The translations under genes and the position numbers were made by a program. 64,000 nt of DNA, taken from Xenopus tropicalis (Eukaryota > Chordata > Amphibia > Anura > Pipidae). The notes under the pieces are model-generated. The model was not told where the DNA came from. It saw only the letters and a program-made list of their open reading frames with translations, and made no database searches. Location: NCBI RefSeq assembly GCF_000004195.4, contig NC_030683.2, positions 4,421,133 through 4,485,132 on the forward strand. The letters are read 5' to 3'. Below, in pieces: positions 1 to 12,100 of this stretch. Position 1 is the first letter of the stretch. The number at the start of each line of letters is the position of its first letter.

Positions 1-343
1 TTGGTGTCTATTTGTTCTTATTTTTCCCACCGTATTTCTCCGTTTGGATCCATGGGCCCTAAACTCGCGCACGGAATAAATATTTTGCCCTGCGTTTACA
101 ACTTGACATTAAATAAACCTCGATCAATAACGCTGCCTTTGCATTCTAACGGCGACTTTCTTTGCTGCGCCGCGGGGAAGCCCCGATGTTTCTTGCATTT
201 AGGATTGAGTCGCACTTTTGTTCGGTTAATGATTTTCTGCCCGAGGTTCCTTGTTTTTAATTCTCTTCTGACTCGAAACAACCGAGCTCTAAATAACGTG
301 GGGCTGCCATAGTCTCTGTAAGAACCCCCTGTAACTGGCCCAA
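1..343. other. Unassigned flank left of the 104-bp array
   Basis: Non-repetitive sequence with mixed base composition. Short open frames exist on both strands, but none has a recognisable domain, splice context or codon signature. I see no gene here; it is most simply intronic or intergenic sequence. Confidence 0.5.
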
Positions 344-1152
344 TATGGCTCCCCCCACCCTTATGTATAAATACAAATATACAGAGAAGGAATGTTCTGG
401 GCACACAATAAACTGTACCCCCATACTGTACTGTCTAAGGGAAACACTATGGCACCTCCTACCCATATGTATAAATACAAATATACAGAGAGGGAATGTT
501 CTGGGCACACAATAAGCTGTACCCCCATACTGTACTGTCTAAGGGAAACACTATGGCACCCCCTACCCATATGTATAAATACAAATATACAGAGAAGGAA
601 TGTTCTGGGCACACAATAAGCTGTACCCCCATACTGTACTGTCTAAGGGAAACACTATGGCACCCCCTACCCATATGTATAAATACAAATATACAGAGAA
701 GGAATGTTCTGGGCACACAATAAGCTGTACCCCCATACTGTACTGTCTAAGGGAAACACTATGGCACCCCCTACCCATATGTATAAATACAAATATACAG
801 AGAGGGAATGTTCTGGGCACACAATAAGCTGTACCCCCATACTGTACTGTCTAAGGGAAACACTATGGCACCCCCTACCCATATGTATAAATACAAATAT
901 ACAGAGAAGGAATGTTCTGGGCACACAATAAGCTGTACCCCCATACTGTACTGTCTAAGGGAAACACTATGGCACCCCCAACCCATATGTATAAATACAA
1001 ATATACAGAGAAGGAATGTTCTGGGCACACAATAAGCTGTACCCCCATACTGTACTGTCTAAGGGAAACACTATGGCACCTCCTACCCATATGTATAAAT
1101 ACAAATATACAGAGAAGGAATGTTCTGGGCACACAATAAGCTGTACCCCCAT
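344..1152. repeat. 104-bp satellite array, left part
   Basis: About 7.8 head-to-tail units of 104 bp. Each unit carries the landmarks CCCATATGTATAAATAC, GGAATGTTCTGGGCAC and CTGTACTGTCTAAGGG. Successive units start near 459, 563, 667, 771, 875, 979 and 1083, with only a few substitutions between them (AGAAGG/AGAGGG, CCCCCT/CCTCCT). The first unit is the most diverged. The array stops at 1152, in the middle of a unit, exactly where the LINE begins, and resumes at 7605. Because 104 is not a multiple of three, short overlapping open frames recur on both strands; they are not genes. Confidence 0.97.
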
Positions 1153-1327
1153 GCTGAGAGGAGGTGTGTGTGTGAGCTCCAGACTGTGAGGGTTTCCCAG
1201 GCCCTTTTTGGGTCTGGGAGGAGTGTTTTTTTACCTGCAAACCTTGCAGGTTGTGAGGGTTTCTCTCAGGAGATTTCTTTATTTTTTTTTTCTCCTGCAT
1301 TTTCCCCAAAAACATTTCCTCCAAAAA

Positions 1328-4124
1328 ATGAGGAAGAAAGTTGTGGTAACTCCGGGTAAAGGAGTGAGGATCTGCCTGAGATCCAGCAGGAAGGCTGCTC
1401 CCCCCAATCTGGCAGCAGCGGCTGAGAGCAGTGAGGTGCGCAAGGAGGTGAAGGCCATGGCTAAGAGTGACAAGGAAGGAGAAAGTACCGGCACGTGCGG
1501 CGTTCCATCTGTAATGGAGGTCCCTGAGCGAGCGAACACCCTGGACGACCAAGCCGAGGTTACTGCAGAGAGTTGCAGTTCTGCTGCGGAAAATGGCAGT
1601 TCTGTTGCTGGGAGCTGCAGTTCAGAGGCAAGCCAGGAAGCTGCTGCAAGGCATGCTGGGACCCAGGAGGGAAGTGCTGCAGGCTGCGAGGCAGCCATGG
1701 AGAGTGCTGAGGCCGCAGGCTGTGTGGCTATGGAAGTGGCTGAGGAGGCGCTGAGAGAGAGTTCTGAGACTGCTGCAATGGCCCAGGTAGGAGCAATACA
1801 CCTGTGTGATGGGGGAGAGACAGCTGCTAGCAATGGCGCTGGGAAGCCAGAGACTGTGGGCTCAGCTGGACCCAATCAGAACCAGATAATCAGGGCCCTG
1901 AGAGACATCAGTATTCTGGAGGAGAAAAGGAACATTTTGGAGGGGAGTATAGACAATATGGTGGCTGGACTGGGGGCCCTTAGGGGGGCACAGAGAGCAA
2001 AAGCTATTCAAAAAATTGCTTATTTAAATAAAGACTTGGAGGACATTGAAAGTAACATTACCGGGGTTCTGGCAGTTATAGAGCCCTGGAGAGAGCTTTA
2101 TCATAACCGCAGGAGGTTCCAGGAAATGGAGAGAAACCAACTGAAAAAGGTTTTGAAAGACTCTTTTGCTTTTCCTAAAGGGACTGTGACTCCTGCGGGT
2201 GGGAATGGGGGTCCGTCATGTGCGGATTCCTGGGATCCACTGACTAATTCTTTGCCATGCAATAATGTTAATACTGTGAGTGTGTCTGGTGGGAGTGTGC
2301 CTCATGTGAGTGGGCAGTGTAACATGGCTGCTGGGAGTACTGGCATAGCTGCTGGGAGTACTGGCATGGCTGCTGGGAGTACTCATATGGCTGCTGGGAG
2401 TGCTGGTATAGCTGCTGGGAGTACTCATATGGCTGCTGGGAGTACTGGTATAGCTGCTGGGAGTACTCATATGGCTGCTGGGAGTGCTGGTATGGCTGCT
2501 GGGAGTACTCATACGGCTACTGGGAGTACTGACATGGCTACTGGGAGTACTGGCGCGGCTGCTGGGAGTACTCATATGGCTGCTGGGAGTACTGGCATGG
2601 CTGCTGGGAGTACTGACATGGCTGCTGGGAGTACTAATATGGCTGCAGGGAGTACTGACATGGTTGCACCATTGACTGATAAAACCGTATGTGATGCTGC
2701 AGCAAGAGTGGGTGAAAGTGGTGCCACAGAGGGTGCAGGGAATCCCCCTGTAAATACCGAGAGTGAAGGGGCACAAGGGAGGAGAGGTGCCTGGGACGGT
2801 AAGAGACTGTTTCAGCAGAATGTCTCTATGGCGGGTGAGAGTGCGGCCAGTAGGAGGAAGAATGTAGTGAAGATCAAGTGGGAGAAGGAGAGGGGTGAGT
2901 TCCCGGGGCGCAGGTTTGTGGGCAGGAATCTCATCAAACAGTCCCTGGGTTTTACCCCTGCAGACGTAAGTGGGCTGATAAGTGTCACAGACACTGAGTT
3001 TGATCTTGGCTTCAAACTGTCTCAGGGGTTGGATGATTTCTGGCGCAGGTATGAGGGTAAAAAAGGTGCCCCAGAGTGGGAGGGGTTTAGGGTGACCCCA
3101 GTCTCCAGGCCCGACACCAAGACAGTCACCATCATGTTTAAGACTGAGTCTGTGCACCCGGATGACGTGCTGATCTGGCTAAAGAGACAGTGCACCGTTC
3201 TGTCCCCCTTCACCCCACTGTATGATGAGGAGGGTTTCTGGGTAGGAGGTTGGAAGGTGCAGGTCAAACTGCACATGAATCTCCATGTCCCCAAGCACCT
3301 CCCCAATTCCTTTTTTATTGGGAAGGACAGGGGCGTTTGTTTCTACCCCCGGCCAACCCAGGGTGTGCTTCAAGTGCGGATCAAACAGGCACTTTGCAGT
3401 TAAATGCACAGTTCTAAAGTGCGCCCTCTGTGGTGAGACTGGGCACCCCAGTAAGGAATGCCAGAAAATCCGCTGCAATTTGTGCTTGAAGTTAGGCCAC
3501 GCCCACAGCTCTTGCCCCGACGCATGGCACAATATGGTGGCAGAATGTTCTAATTTGGAGGAGGAAATGAGCCTCTCAATGGAACTTCTGGAGGAAGGGG
3601 ATCAAACCTCAGAGGTAGTGGAACCAGAGAGGGAGGCTGTGCAGCCTGAATCCTCTGCCCCAGTTACTAAGGTGATGGGTGGGGCACAAGGGAGGTTACC
3701 CAAGGGGAACAGTGGGAAAAAGGAAGGAGAGCAGAGGGTCAGTAAGCCTAGAGGAGAAGGGGAGTGGAGTGTGGCGGGGGGAAAATCCTCAGAGAAAAAT
3801 AAAAACATTCCCCCAAAAATGACGGTAGCAACAGACAACAGATTTGTCCTGCCAGATGGTAAAACCTGGGGGGATCTCGCTGAGGAAGAGGAGGAGAGGC
3901 TGCGGGAGGAGGAGAGGAAAGAGGAGAGGAAGGCTAGGGCCTTGGCAAAGAAGGACAGGAAAAAAAGAGAGAGAAAAGAGAGTGGGGAGGAGAGTCAGGA
4001 GGCAGAGTCCCCAGGGGAGGAGGTGGTGGTTGACCTGGAGGGGGCAGAGAGCACCCCAAAAGTTCAGGTGAAAAGAAGGGGTGATGAAGGGGTTGGTGGT
4101 AGGCAGAAGCAAAACAAGACCTAA
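1328..4124 (+). pseudogene. LINE ORF1, ZCCHC3-like nucleic-acid-binding protein, one frameshift
   Basis: Encodes the RNA-binding protein that coats the element's transcript. I chose the ATG at 1328 (MRKKVVV...) because the in-frame ATG at 1208 lies in the leader and would add a T-rich, non-conserved stretch. From the N terminus: an Ala/Ser/Glu-rich segment; a predicted coiled coil at roughly residues 182-278 (ILEEKRNILEGS onward); 16 copies of a 7-residue repeat at residues 333-444; and a region (KNVVKIKWEKERGEF ... GGWKVQVKL) that in related Tx1 elements precedes the knuckles. Three CCHC knuckles follow at 3366-3515 (CFKC..H..C, CALC..H..C, CNLC..H..C). The C-terminal tail is highly charged (Glu/Lys/Arg). 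The frame changes from 2 to 0 near the C run at 3345-3349, consistent with one extra C; without it the ORF would be about 930 residues. It ends with TAA at 4122-4124, overlapping the ORF2 start. Confidence 0.9.
2324..2659 (+). repeat. 21-bp coding minisatellite, 16 heptapeptide repeats in ORF1
   Basis: Sixteen perfect-length 21-bp units (336 bp) encode the heptapeptide MAAGSTx, with x mostly G, H, D or N and position 1 sometimes I, T or A. The length is an exact multiple of three codons throughout, so the reading frame is preserved. Substitutions are scattered and many change the last residue between Gly, His, Asp and Asn. It sits between the coiled coil and the conserved nucleic-acid-binding part of ORF1, where it would act as a flexible small-residue linker. 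That role is inference. Confidence 0.95.
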
Positions 4125-7100
4125 TGATGGATCATCCTATCCCATTCCTTACAGCCAATGTCTGTAGCATTAAGAATAGGAAGACCAGATTTTTGGCTTT
4201 TGATTTTTTTTAGAAAGGTGGAGGCTGAAATCCTTTTCTTGCAGGAGACCAGGCTCACAACCAGAAGTGAGATTTTTGAAGCCAAAAGAGATTGGTGGCA
4301 CGGGCCCTCCTTTTGGTCTATTGCTGAGGAGCCGGCAGGAGGGGTAGGAATACTTTTCAAAAATGTTCAGGGGTTGGAGATTAAAAAAATCATAGAAATC
4401 CAGGTTGGGCGTTGTTTGATGCTTGACATTGTATTCCAAGGGAATCTGATCAGATTGATCAATGTGTATGGCCCCCAGGGGCCCTCAGAGAGAAGGGTAC
4501 TCTTATTAGAGATCAAACCGTACCTGTATACATCAAGTCCAGTCATTTTGGCAGGGGACTTCAACCAAGTCCTGAGGGCAGTAGACAGGACTGGCAGATT
4601 CTGTAAATATGAGGGTTCATTTATGAATAAGTTGGCTGAGGATGCGGGTTTAGTAGATGTGGCCACATGGGGGGTCGGGCAGGCAAACATACGTATTTCT
4701 GTGGGCAGAGGAGCAGCAGAATAGATATGATTTTTGTTAAGAAAGGTGAATCCTTTACAGAGGTCTGTGAGAAGGCCGTTGAGTTCTCAGATCACTCGGT
4801 ACTCTCCTTTCTGTATGGTATCCGGAACCAGCCCAAGATTGGGAGGGGTTTATGGAGACTTGATGTAGGTTCCCTGGAAGGAGAACAGGCAGAACAATCT
4901 TTTGAGGATCTGCTGCTGGTGCAGATATCAAAGGTTGAGCTGTATGATTCTCTATCTGTATGGTGGGATGCAGCCAAGGATTCTTTCCGGTCCCTCTTCA
5001 AGTCTATCTCTTATAAAAAAGGGAGGGAGAAGGAGAGGAGGTACCAGTCCTTGAGAAAGGAGCTAGAGGTCTGTATTTCGGAAGGGGAGGGGGCTGAAAA
5101 GCGAAACCGACTCAAGCAACTGATCAGGCAACATCAGTACAGCCGGTACAAGTCTTTGGTTCTGGAAAGAGATTATGGGGCTTCTGTTTGCCCAGATCCT
5201 TGCCAGAATTGCAAAGAGGTTGTTGAGAAAAAGCTGGTTGAGGGTCTTTATGACTCCCAGGGTCATTTTCATAAGTCAAGGGAGGGGATCTTGGAAGCCG
5301 TTAGATCTTACTATGTTGGGCTTTTCAGGGAAAGAGTTTTGGATAAGGGAAAGACCGAGGCTTTCTTGAAGGCAACCCCAGGTCCCAATACTGATCATTT
5401 GGATTTTTCCACTTTGGAAGCAGAAATAACACTGGAAGAGGTGATTCAGGCCATAGACAAACAGCAAAAGAAAAAGGCCCCAGGGCCTGATGGTCTAACA
5501 GCAGAGTTTTACAAAAGATTTAAAGACAGACTTGCTCCTGTTCTTGTTGAAGTCTTCAATGAGAGTTTGGAGAAGGGTAGTCTTCCTCCCTCTATGGGAT
5601 ACTCTTCCTTGATCCTGCTTTCAAAGGGGAAGGACTCAAGGCATGTTGAGAATTGGAGGCCCATTGCTCTTCTTAACACTGACAGAAAGATTCTTGCAAG
5701 AATTCTCTTTTCAAGGCTAAGTAAGTTTGCTGGCACTTTACTATCTTCCTTTCAGTACTGCACAGTGGAGGGACGTAGCATTTTTGGAGCAGTCCTTACA
5801 ATAAGAGAGGCCTTAGAGAGGTGCAAAGTCCATAAATGGGGAAAGTATCTTCTGACCTTGGACCAAGCAAAGGCTTTTGATAAAGTTAATCACCAATACC
5901 TATGGGCTGCTTTGCTGAAATACGGCATTCCGGGTCAGTTTGTCAGATGGTTACAGACTTTGTATCAAGGGGCAAGAAGCTTTCCATTGATTAATGGTTG
6001 GAGAGGCAAAGACTTTGAGGTGGGAGCAGGGGTAAGACAGGGGTGCCCTCTCAGTCCACTTTTGTATGTGTTTGCTCTGGACCCTTTCCTAAGAGCATTA
6101 CAGCATAGTGCATTGGAGGGTGTTCGGTTTCCCTTGAGTCAGCCCTTTAAGTTAGTAGCCTACGCGGATGATGTGACCATTGTTCTGTCTAGACCAGAGG
6201 AGGCGTCTATGGTAATGGAGCACATCAGAAGCTACTCAGAGGCCTCTGGGTCTCTTGTCAACCAAGAAAAATCGGAAGCTTTTTGGGTCTTAGAGGAAGA
6301 GCCGGGTTTCCAACTAAAAGACTTCCCTGTAGCCCCAGAGAGGATTAAGATCTTGGGTGTAAAATTTGGGAAGGGCGATGATGCAAAGGCAAATTGGGAT
6401 GAGAAACTGAATGCCTGTGCAGCAAAGGTTCAGCGATGGAAGGCTTGGAGGCTGACCTATAGGGAAAGGATTAACGTTATCAAGTCTTTCTTGGTCCCTC
6501 TGCTTCTGTTTGTCTCTCATATCTTCTTGTTGCCAGAATCTTTCTACGCAAGAGTCCACAGTCTGTTCTTCCAAATGCTCTGGGGGAGCAGACTGAACCC
6601 AGTTAAAAGGGGAGTAACTTTCCTGCAGAGAAAGGAGGGAGGTTTGGGCATGCTGTGGCCCGGTGGCTTTCTTCTGTGTCATATTCCTCAAATGTAACCT
6701 TGGGGGTATGGCTCAGGGGAACGACTCTCTGTGGGAGAGCAGTATTAGGGCCTGGGTATCGCCTTTTATCAAGGACTGGCTGCTCAATGATAGGCTGAAG
6801 AGTGTCCGGATAAGAGGAGGTTGTGTCCCACCCCATGTAGCTCAGGCCTTGAAGCTCATTAGGAAGTGGCACATAGGGTTGGAGGAACTCAAGTCTGCCC
6901 CTAGGAAAAACATTTATTTCAGGATTTTGGAGGTTTTCTTTTGTGTTCCCCTTGCTCTGAGAGACTGCACGAGCGAGACCCTGGCTCTGAGCCTAAAGTT
7001 CCTAAACAGTAAGAGACTGCCCAAAAAGTTTCAGGATAACGCTTGGCTCTCCCTCCAGGGGAAACTGTTTGTCAGGGGGAACCTACGGTATCTGAATGTG

Positions 7101-7493
7101 GGGGACAGGGAATGCCCCTGGGGCTGTGGCACGGATGAGACCCAGGAGCACTTTCTGTTAGACTGTGTCATTACCAAGAGCCTCAAATCTTCCCTGGCAA
7201 ATACTTTACAGTTGGGTTTTTTGGAGAACTTGAATTATACGGAGATGGCGTACGGGATAGTGGGGCGTGAGTGTGCTGGCGCGGTAACTACGGAAACCCT
7301 GTATCTTATAATATCTGTTATGCGCTATTATCTGTGGCATATGCGCTGCAAGTTAACCCTCAGTCAGAAGAGAGAAGCAGTGGGGCAAGTCACAGGGGCA
7401 ATTGTAAGGGAACTTGCTTTCATTAAATCCAGAGAGACTGAGCGAAAGGCAGAGAATGTTGCACTCTGGGTAAATGTACATTTTCATTTGTGA
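4124..7493 (+). pseudogene. LINE ORF2, APE endonuclease and reverse transcriptase, three frameshifts
   Basis: This polyprotein nicks target DNA and copies the element RNA. The likely start is the ATG at 4124-4126, followed directly by a second ATG; it overlaps the ORF1 stop (TAATG). The endonuclease (about 4124-4830) shows TANVCSIKN, FLQETRL, VILAGDFNQVL, SSRIDMIFV and FSDHSVL, so all the usual APE-type catalytic motifs are present across the frame changes. Reverse transcriptase motifs include KAPGPDGLTAEF, the first catalytic Asp in LTLDQAKAFD, GVRQGCPLSP and YADD at 6161-6172. A C-terminal CX3CX7HX4C motif lies at 7113-7166. Frame changes are near the T8 run 4204-4211 (one extra base), the G6 run 4669-4674 (one base short) and about 6650-6665 (one extra base). 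Apart from these the roughly 1,120-codon ORF has no nonsense codons, and every catalytic motif that I can see is intact. Confidence 0.93.
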
Positions 7494-7604
7494 TTCTTCT
7501 TTGCTTCTGAATTTCATTGAGTAATAATGTGATGCATTTTTGTTTGCTTTTCTGTTTCTGAAATGTTTATATTTTACTTGTAATGTTTTTACTTTCAATA
7601 AAAT
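7494..7604 (+). terminator. LINE 3' UTR and polyadenylation signal
   Basis: A 111-bp T-rich 3' UTR follows the ORF2 stop. AATAAA at 7597-7602 lies directly at the junction with the satellite. The tail after it is only a couple of bases, so the element ends at or just past its own poly(A) signal, as in several Tx1-type families that lack long poly(A) tails. Confidence 0.8.
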
Positions 7605-8534
7605 CCCTACCCATATGTATAAATACAAATATACAGAGAAGGAATGTTCTGGGCACACAATAAGCTTTACCCCCATACTGTACTGTCTAAGGGAAACACT
7701 ATGGCACCTCCTACCCATATGTATAAATACAAATATACAGAGAAGGAATGTTCTGGGCACACAATAAGCTGTACCCCCATACTGTACTGTCTAAGGGAAA
7801 CACTATGGCACCCCCTACCCATATGTATAAATAAAAATATACAGAGAAGGAATGTTCTGGGCACACAATAAGCTGTACCCCCATACTGTACTGTCTAAGG
7901 GAAACACTATGGCACCTCCTACCCATATGTATAAATACAAATATACAGAGAAGGAATGTTCTGGGCACACAATAAGCTGTACCCCCATACTGTACTGTCT
8001 AAGGGAAACACTATGGCACCCCCTACCCATATGTATAAATACAAATATACAGAGAAGGAATGTTCTGGGCACACAATAAGCTGTACCCCCATACTGTACT
8101 GTCTAAGGGAAACACTATGGCACCTCCTACCCATATGTATAAATACAAATATACAGAGAAGGAATGTTCTGGGCACACAATAAGCTGTACCCCCATACTG
8201 TACTGTCTAAGGGAAACACTATGGCACCCCCTACCCATATGTATAAATACAAATATACAGAGAAGGAATGTTCTGGGCACACAATAAGCTGTACCCCCAT
8301 ACTGTACTGTCTAAGGGAAACACTATGGCACCCCCTACCCATATGTATAAATACAAATATACAGAGAAGGAATGTTCTGGGCACACAATAAGCTGTACCC
8401 CCATACTGTACTGTCTAAGGGAAACACTATGGCACCCCTACCCATATGTATAAATACAAATATACAGAGAAGGAATGTTCTGGGCACACAATAAGCTGTA
8501 CCCCCATACTGTACTGTCTAAGGGAAACACTATG
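7605..8534. repeat. 104-bp satellite array, right part
   Basis: Continuation of the array seen at 344-1152, same orientation and period, about 9 units (near 7607, 7711, 7815, 7919, 8023, 8127, 8231, 8335 and 8438). The units are almost identical to those left of the LINE, so the LINE entered an existing homogeneous array, or the array kept homogenising on both sides. The array ends at about 8534, where ACACTATGGC runs into unique sequence. Confidence 0.97.
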
Positions 8535-9180
8535 GCCGCTCCTTCTGTATAGAAGACTACAGACTACAGGGGCTGGTATCTGTATAAGAAGTGATATTAA
8601 TCCTACAGTATCTGTGTTGGCTGCAGCGTCCCTGCCCCATCGCTTACTCAGCAGAGCAGTTGCACCGGGTTGGGGGGGGGATGTCGGGGGGTTGTTATTG
8701 ATGAGCCCTTACAGGCTAGATTAGCACAGTGATGATTCTGCACCGTGATTTATATTATATTCCTTTATCTTTTTTCATGCTCATTTGATAGCTGCCCGAG
8801 GATTAATGATAATCTTATAATTGTTTCCATTGGTATCAGCGATGCTGCTCTGTACGGATTATTGTGGCGCGGGGGTTATGGCAGAGATGGACGAGCAGCC
8901 TGGGATTTTATTTCCTCTCCACTCCAAACTTTCATCTCTTACTGCTCCATTATATGTGCGGCCAGAGACGCCCCCCCCCATCTGCACTCGGGAAATGAGA
9001 GATTATTCCTGACTCCAATAAGAAATAAAATTCAAATGTTTTACATATTCTCGTTACTGAATTAAATGTATTACACACAGTGCGTCCGGCCAGGGCCTCA
9101 GTGTTTCCTATGGAATGTGCGTTTGTTTGAGATCTGCCTGTAGGGGGCGCTGTAGGCAAACTGGATGTAAAATGCCCTAA
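8535..9180. other. Unassigned sequence between arrays
   Basis: Non-repetitive, moderately AT-rich sequence. Short open frames occur, but none has a domain or splice signals I trust. I see no gene or known element. Confidence 0.5.
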
Positions 9181-12100
9181 ACAGGGTTGGATCCCAACTG
9201 GGCCAGCCTTTCCCCATAACTGAGCCCATTCCCTTTATCAGCTTAGTCGCTCTTCCCTGTACTTTCTCTATTTCATTACTGCCCCCCCTTATATATTTAT
9301 ATATAGTGCCCCCCCCTTAACTGCCCCCCCCCCCCAGTGTAACCAATCCCAACTGGGCCAGCCTTTCCCCATAACTGAGCCCATTCCCTTTATCAGCTTA
9401 GTCGCTCTTCCCTGTACTTTCTCTATTTCATTACTGCCCCCCCTTATATATTTATATATAGTGACCCCCCCTTAACTACCCCTTCCCCAGTGTAACCAAT
9501 CCCAACTGGGCCAGCCTTTCCCCATAACTGAGCCCATTCCCTTTATCAGCTTAGTCGCTCTTCCCTGTACTTTCTCTATTTCATTACTGCCCCCCCTTAT
9601 ATATTTATATATAGTGACCCCCCCCCTTAACTGCCCCCCCCCCCCCCCAGTGTAACCAATCCCAACTGGGCCAGCCTTTCCCCATAACTGAGCCCATTCC
9701 CTTTATCAGCTTAGTCGCTCTTCCCTGTACTTTCTCTATTTCATTACTGCCCACCCTTATATATTTATATATAGTGACCCCCCCCCCTTAACTGCCCCTT
9801 CCCCAGTGTAACCAATCCCAACTGGGCCAGCCTTTCCCCATAACTGAGCCCATTCCCTTTATCAGCTTAGTCGCTCTTCCCTGTACTTTCTCTATTTCAT
9901 TACTGCCCCCCCTTATATATTTATATATAGTGACCCCCCCCCCCTTAACTGCCCCCCCCCCCAGTGTAACCAATCCCAACTGGGCCAGCCTTTCCCCATA
10001 ACTGAGCCCATTCCCCTTTATCAGCTTAGTCGCTCTTCCCTGTACTTTCTCTATTTCATTACTGCCCCCCCTTATATATTTATATATAGTGACCCCCCCC
10101 TTAACTGCCCCTTCCCCAGTGTAACCAATCCCAACTGGGCCAGCCTTTCCCCATAACTGAGCCCATTCCCTTTATCAGCTTAGTCGCTCTTCCCTGTACT
10201 TTCTCTATTTCATTACTGCCCCCCCCTTATATATTTATATATAGTGACCCCCCCCTTAACTGCCCCTTCCCCAGTGTAACCAATCCCAACTGGGCCAGCC
10301 TTTCCCCATAACTGAGCCCATTCCCTTTATCAGCTTAGTCGCTCTTCCCTGTACTTTCTCTATTTCATTACTGCCCCCCCTTATATATTATATATAGTGA
10401 CCCCCCCTTAACTGCCCCCCCCCCCCCCCCAGTGTAACCAATCCCAACTGGGCCAGCCTTTCCCCATAACTGAGCCCATTCCCTTTATCAGCTTAGTCGC
10501 TCTTCCCTGTACTTTCTCTATTTCATTACTGCCCCCCCTTATATATTTATATATAGTGACCCCCCCCCCCTTAACTGCCCCTTCCCCAGTGTAACCAATC
10601 CCAACTGGGCCAGCCTTTCCCCATAACTGAGCCCATTCCCTTTATCAGCTTAGTCGCTCTTCCCTGTACTTTCTCTATTTCATTACTGCCCCCCCTTATA
10701 TATTTATATATAGTGACCCCCCCTTAACTGCCCCTTCCCCAGTGTAACCAATCCCAACTGGGCCAGCCTTTCCCCATAACTGAGCCCATTCCCTTTATCA
10801 GCTTAGTCGCTCTTCCCTGTACTTTCTCTATTTCATTACTGCCCCCCCTTATATATTTATATATAGTGACCCCCCCTTAACTGCCCCCCCCCCCCCCAGT
10901 GTAACCAATCCCAACTGGGCCAGCCTTTCCCCATAACTGAGCCCATTCCCTTTATCAGCTTAGTCGCTCTTCCCTGTACTTTCTCTATTTCATTACTGCC
11001 CCCCCTTATATATTTATATATAGTGACCCCCCCTTAACTGCCCCCCCCCCCCCCAGTGTAACCAATCCCAACTGGGCCAGCCTTTCCCCATAACTGAGCC
11101 CATTCCCTTTATCAGCTTAGTCGCTCTTCCCTGTACTTTCTCTATTTCATTACTGCCCCCCCTTATATATTTATATATAGTGACCCCCCCCCTTAACTGC
11201 CCCTTCCCCAGTGTAACCAATCCCAACTGGGCCAGCCTTTCCCCATAACTGAGCCCATTCCCTTTATCAGCTTAGTCGCTCTTCCCTGTACTTTCTCTAT
11301 TTCATTACTGCCCCCCTTATATATTTATATATAGTGACCCCCCCTTAACTGCCCCCCCCCCAGTGTAACCAATCCCAACTGGGCCAGCCTTTCCCCATAA
11401 CTGAGCCCATTCCCTTTATCAGCTTAGTCGCTCTTCCCTGTACTTTCTCTATTTCATTACTGCCCCCCCTTATATATTTATATATAGTGACCCCCCTTAA
11501 CTGCCCCCCCCCCAGTGTAACCAATCCCAACTGGGCCAGCCTTTCCCCATAACTGAGCCCATTCCCTTTATCAGCTTAGTCGCTCTTCCCTGTACTTTCT
11601 CTATTTCATTACTGCCCCCCTTATATATTTATATATAGTGACCCCCCCTTAACTGCCCCCCCCCAGTGTAACCAATCCCAACTGGGCCAGCCTTTCCCCA
11701 TAACTGAGCCCATTCCCTTTATCAGCTTAGTCGCTCTTCCCTGTACTTTCTCTATTTCATTACTGCCCCCCCTTATATATTTATATATAGTGACCCCCCC
11801 TTAACTGCCCCCCCCCAGTGTAACCAATCCCAACTGGGCCAGCCTTTCCCCATAACTGAGCCCATTCCCTTTATCAGCTTAGTCGCTCTTCCCTGTACTT
11901 TCTCTATTTCATTACTGCCCCCCCTTATATATTTATATATAGTGACCCCCCCCCCTTAACTGCCCCTTCCCCAGTGTAACCAATCCCAACTGGGCCAGCC
12001 TTTCCCCATAACTGAGCCCATTCCCTTTATCAGCTTAGTCGCTCTTCCCTGTACTTTCTCTATTTCATTACTGCCCCCCCTTATATATTTATATATAGTG

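Larger units (their letters stand above)
1153..7604 (+). mobile_element. Tx1/L1-clade LINE, nearly full length, inserted in the 104-bp satellite
   Basis: A non-LTR retrotransposon of about 6.45 kb on the + strand. In order it has a short 5' leader with a GTGTGTGTG tract, an ORF1 with a coiled coil, a nucleic-acid-binding region and three CCHC knuckles, an ORF2 with an APE-type endonuclease, reverse transcriptase and C-terminal CCHC motif, and a 3' end carrying AATAAA. There is no long poly(A) tail. ORF order, the ZCCHC3-like ORF1 and the endonuclease type place it in the Tx1/L1 group, which in Xenopus and fish includes target-specific families; that placement is from known family features, not from a search. 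The satellite unit is interrupted between CCCCCAT on the left and CCCTACCC on the right. This leaves about 32 bp of the unit missing and no visible target-site duplication. Only four one-base frame changes break the ORFs, so the copy is young, or some of the changes are sequencing errors. Confidence 0.93.

Noticed and set aside
2216..3157. Antisense 313-codon frame with STPSSHM repeats
   Set aside because: It is the shadow of the ORF1 heptapeptide repeat (21 bp, stop-free on both strands), opposite a well-supported ORF1.
346..8534. 104-bp units as a CRISPR-like or regulatory repeat array
   Set aside because: There are no unique spacers: the whole unit is repeated without gaps, and the organism is a vertebrate.
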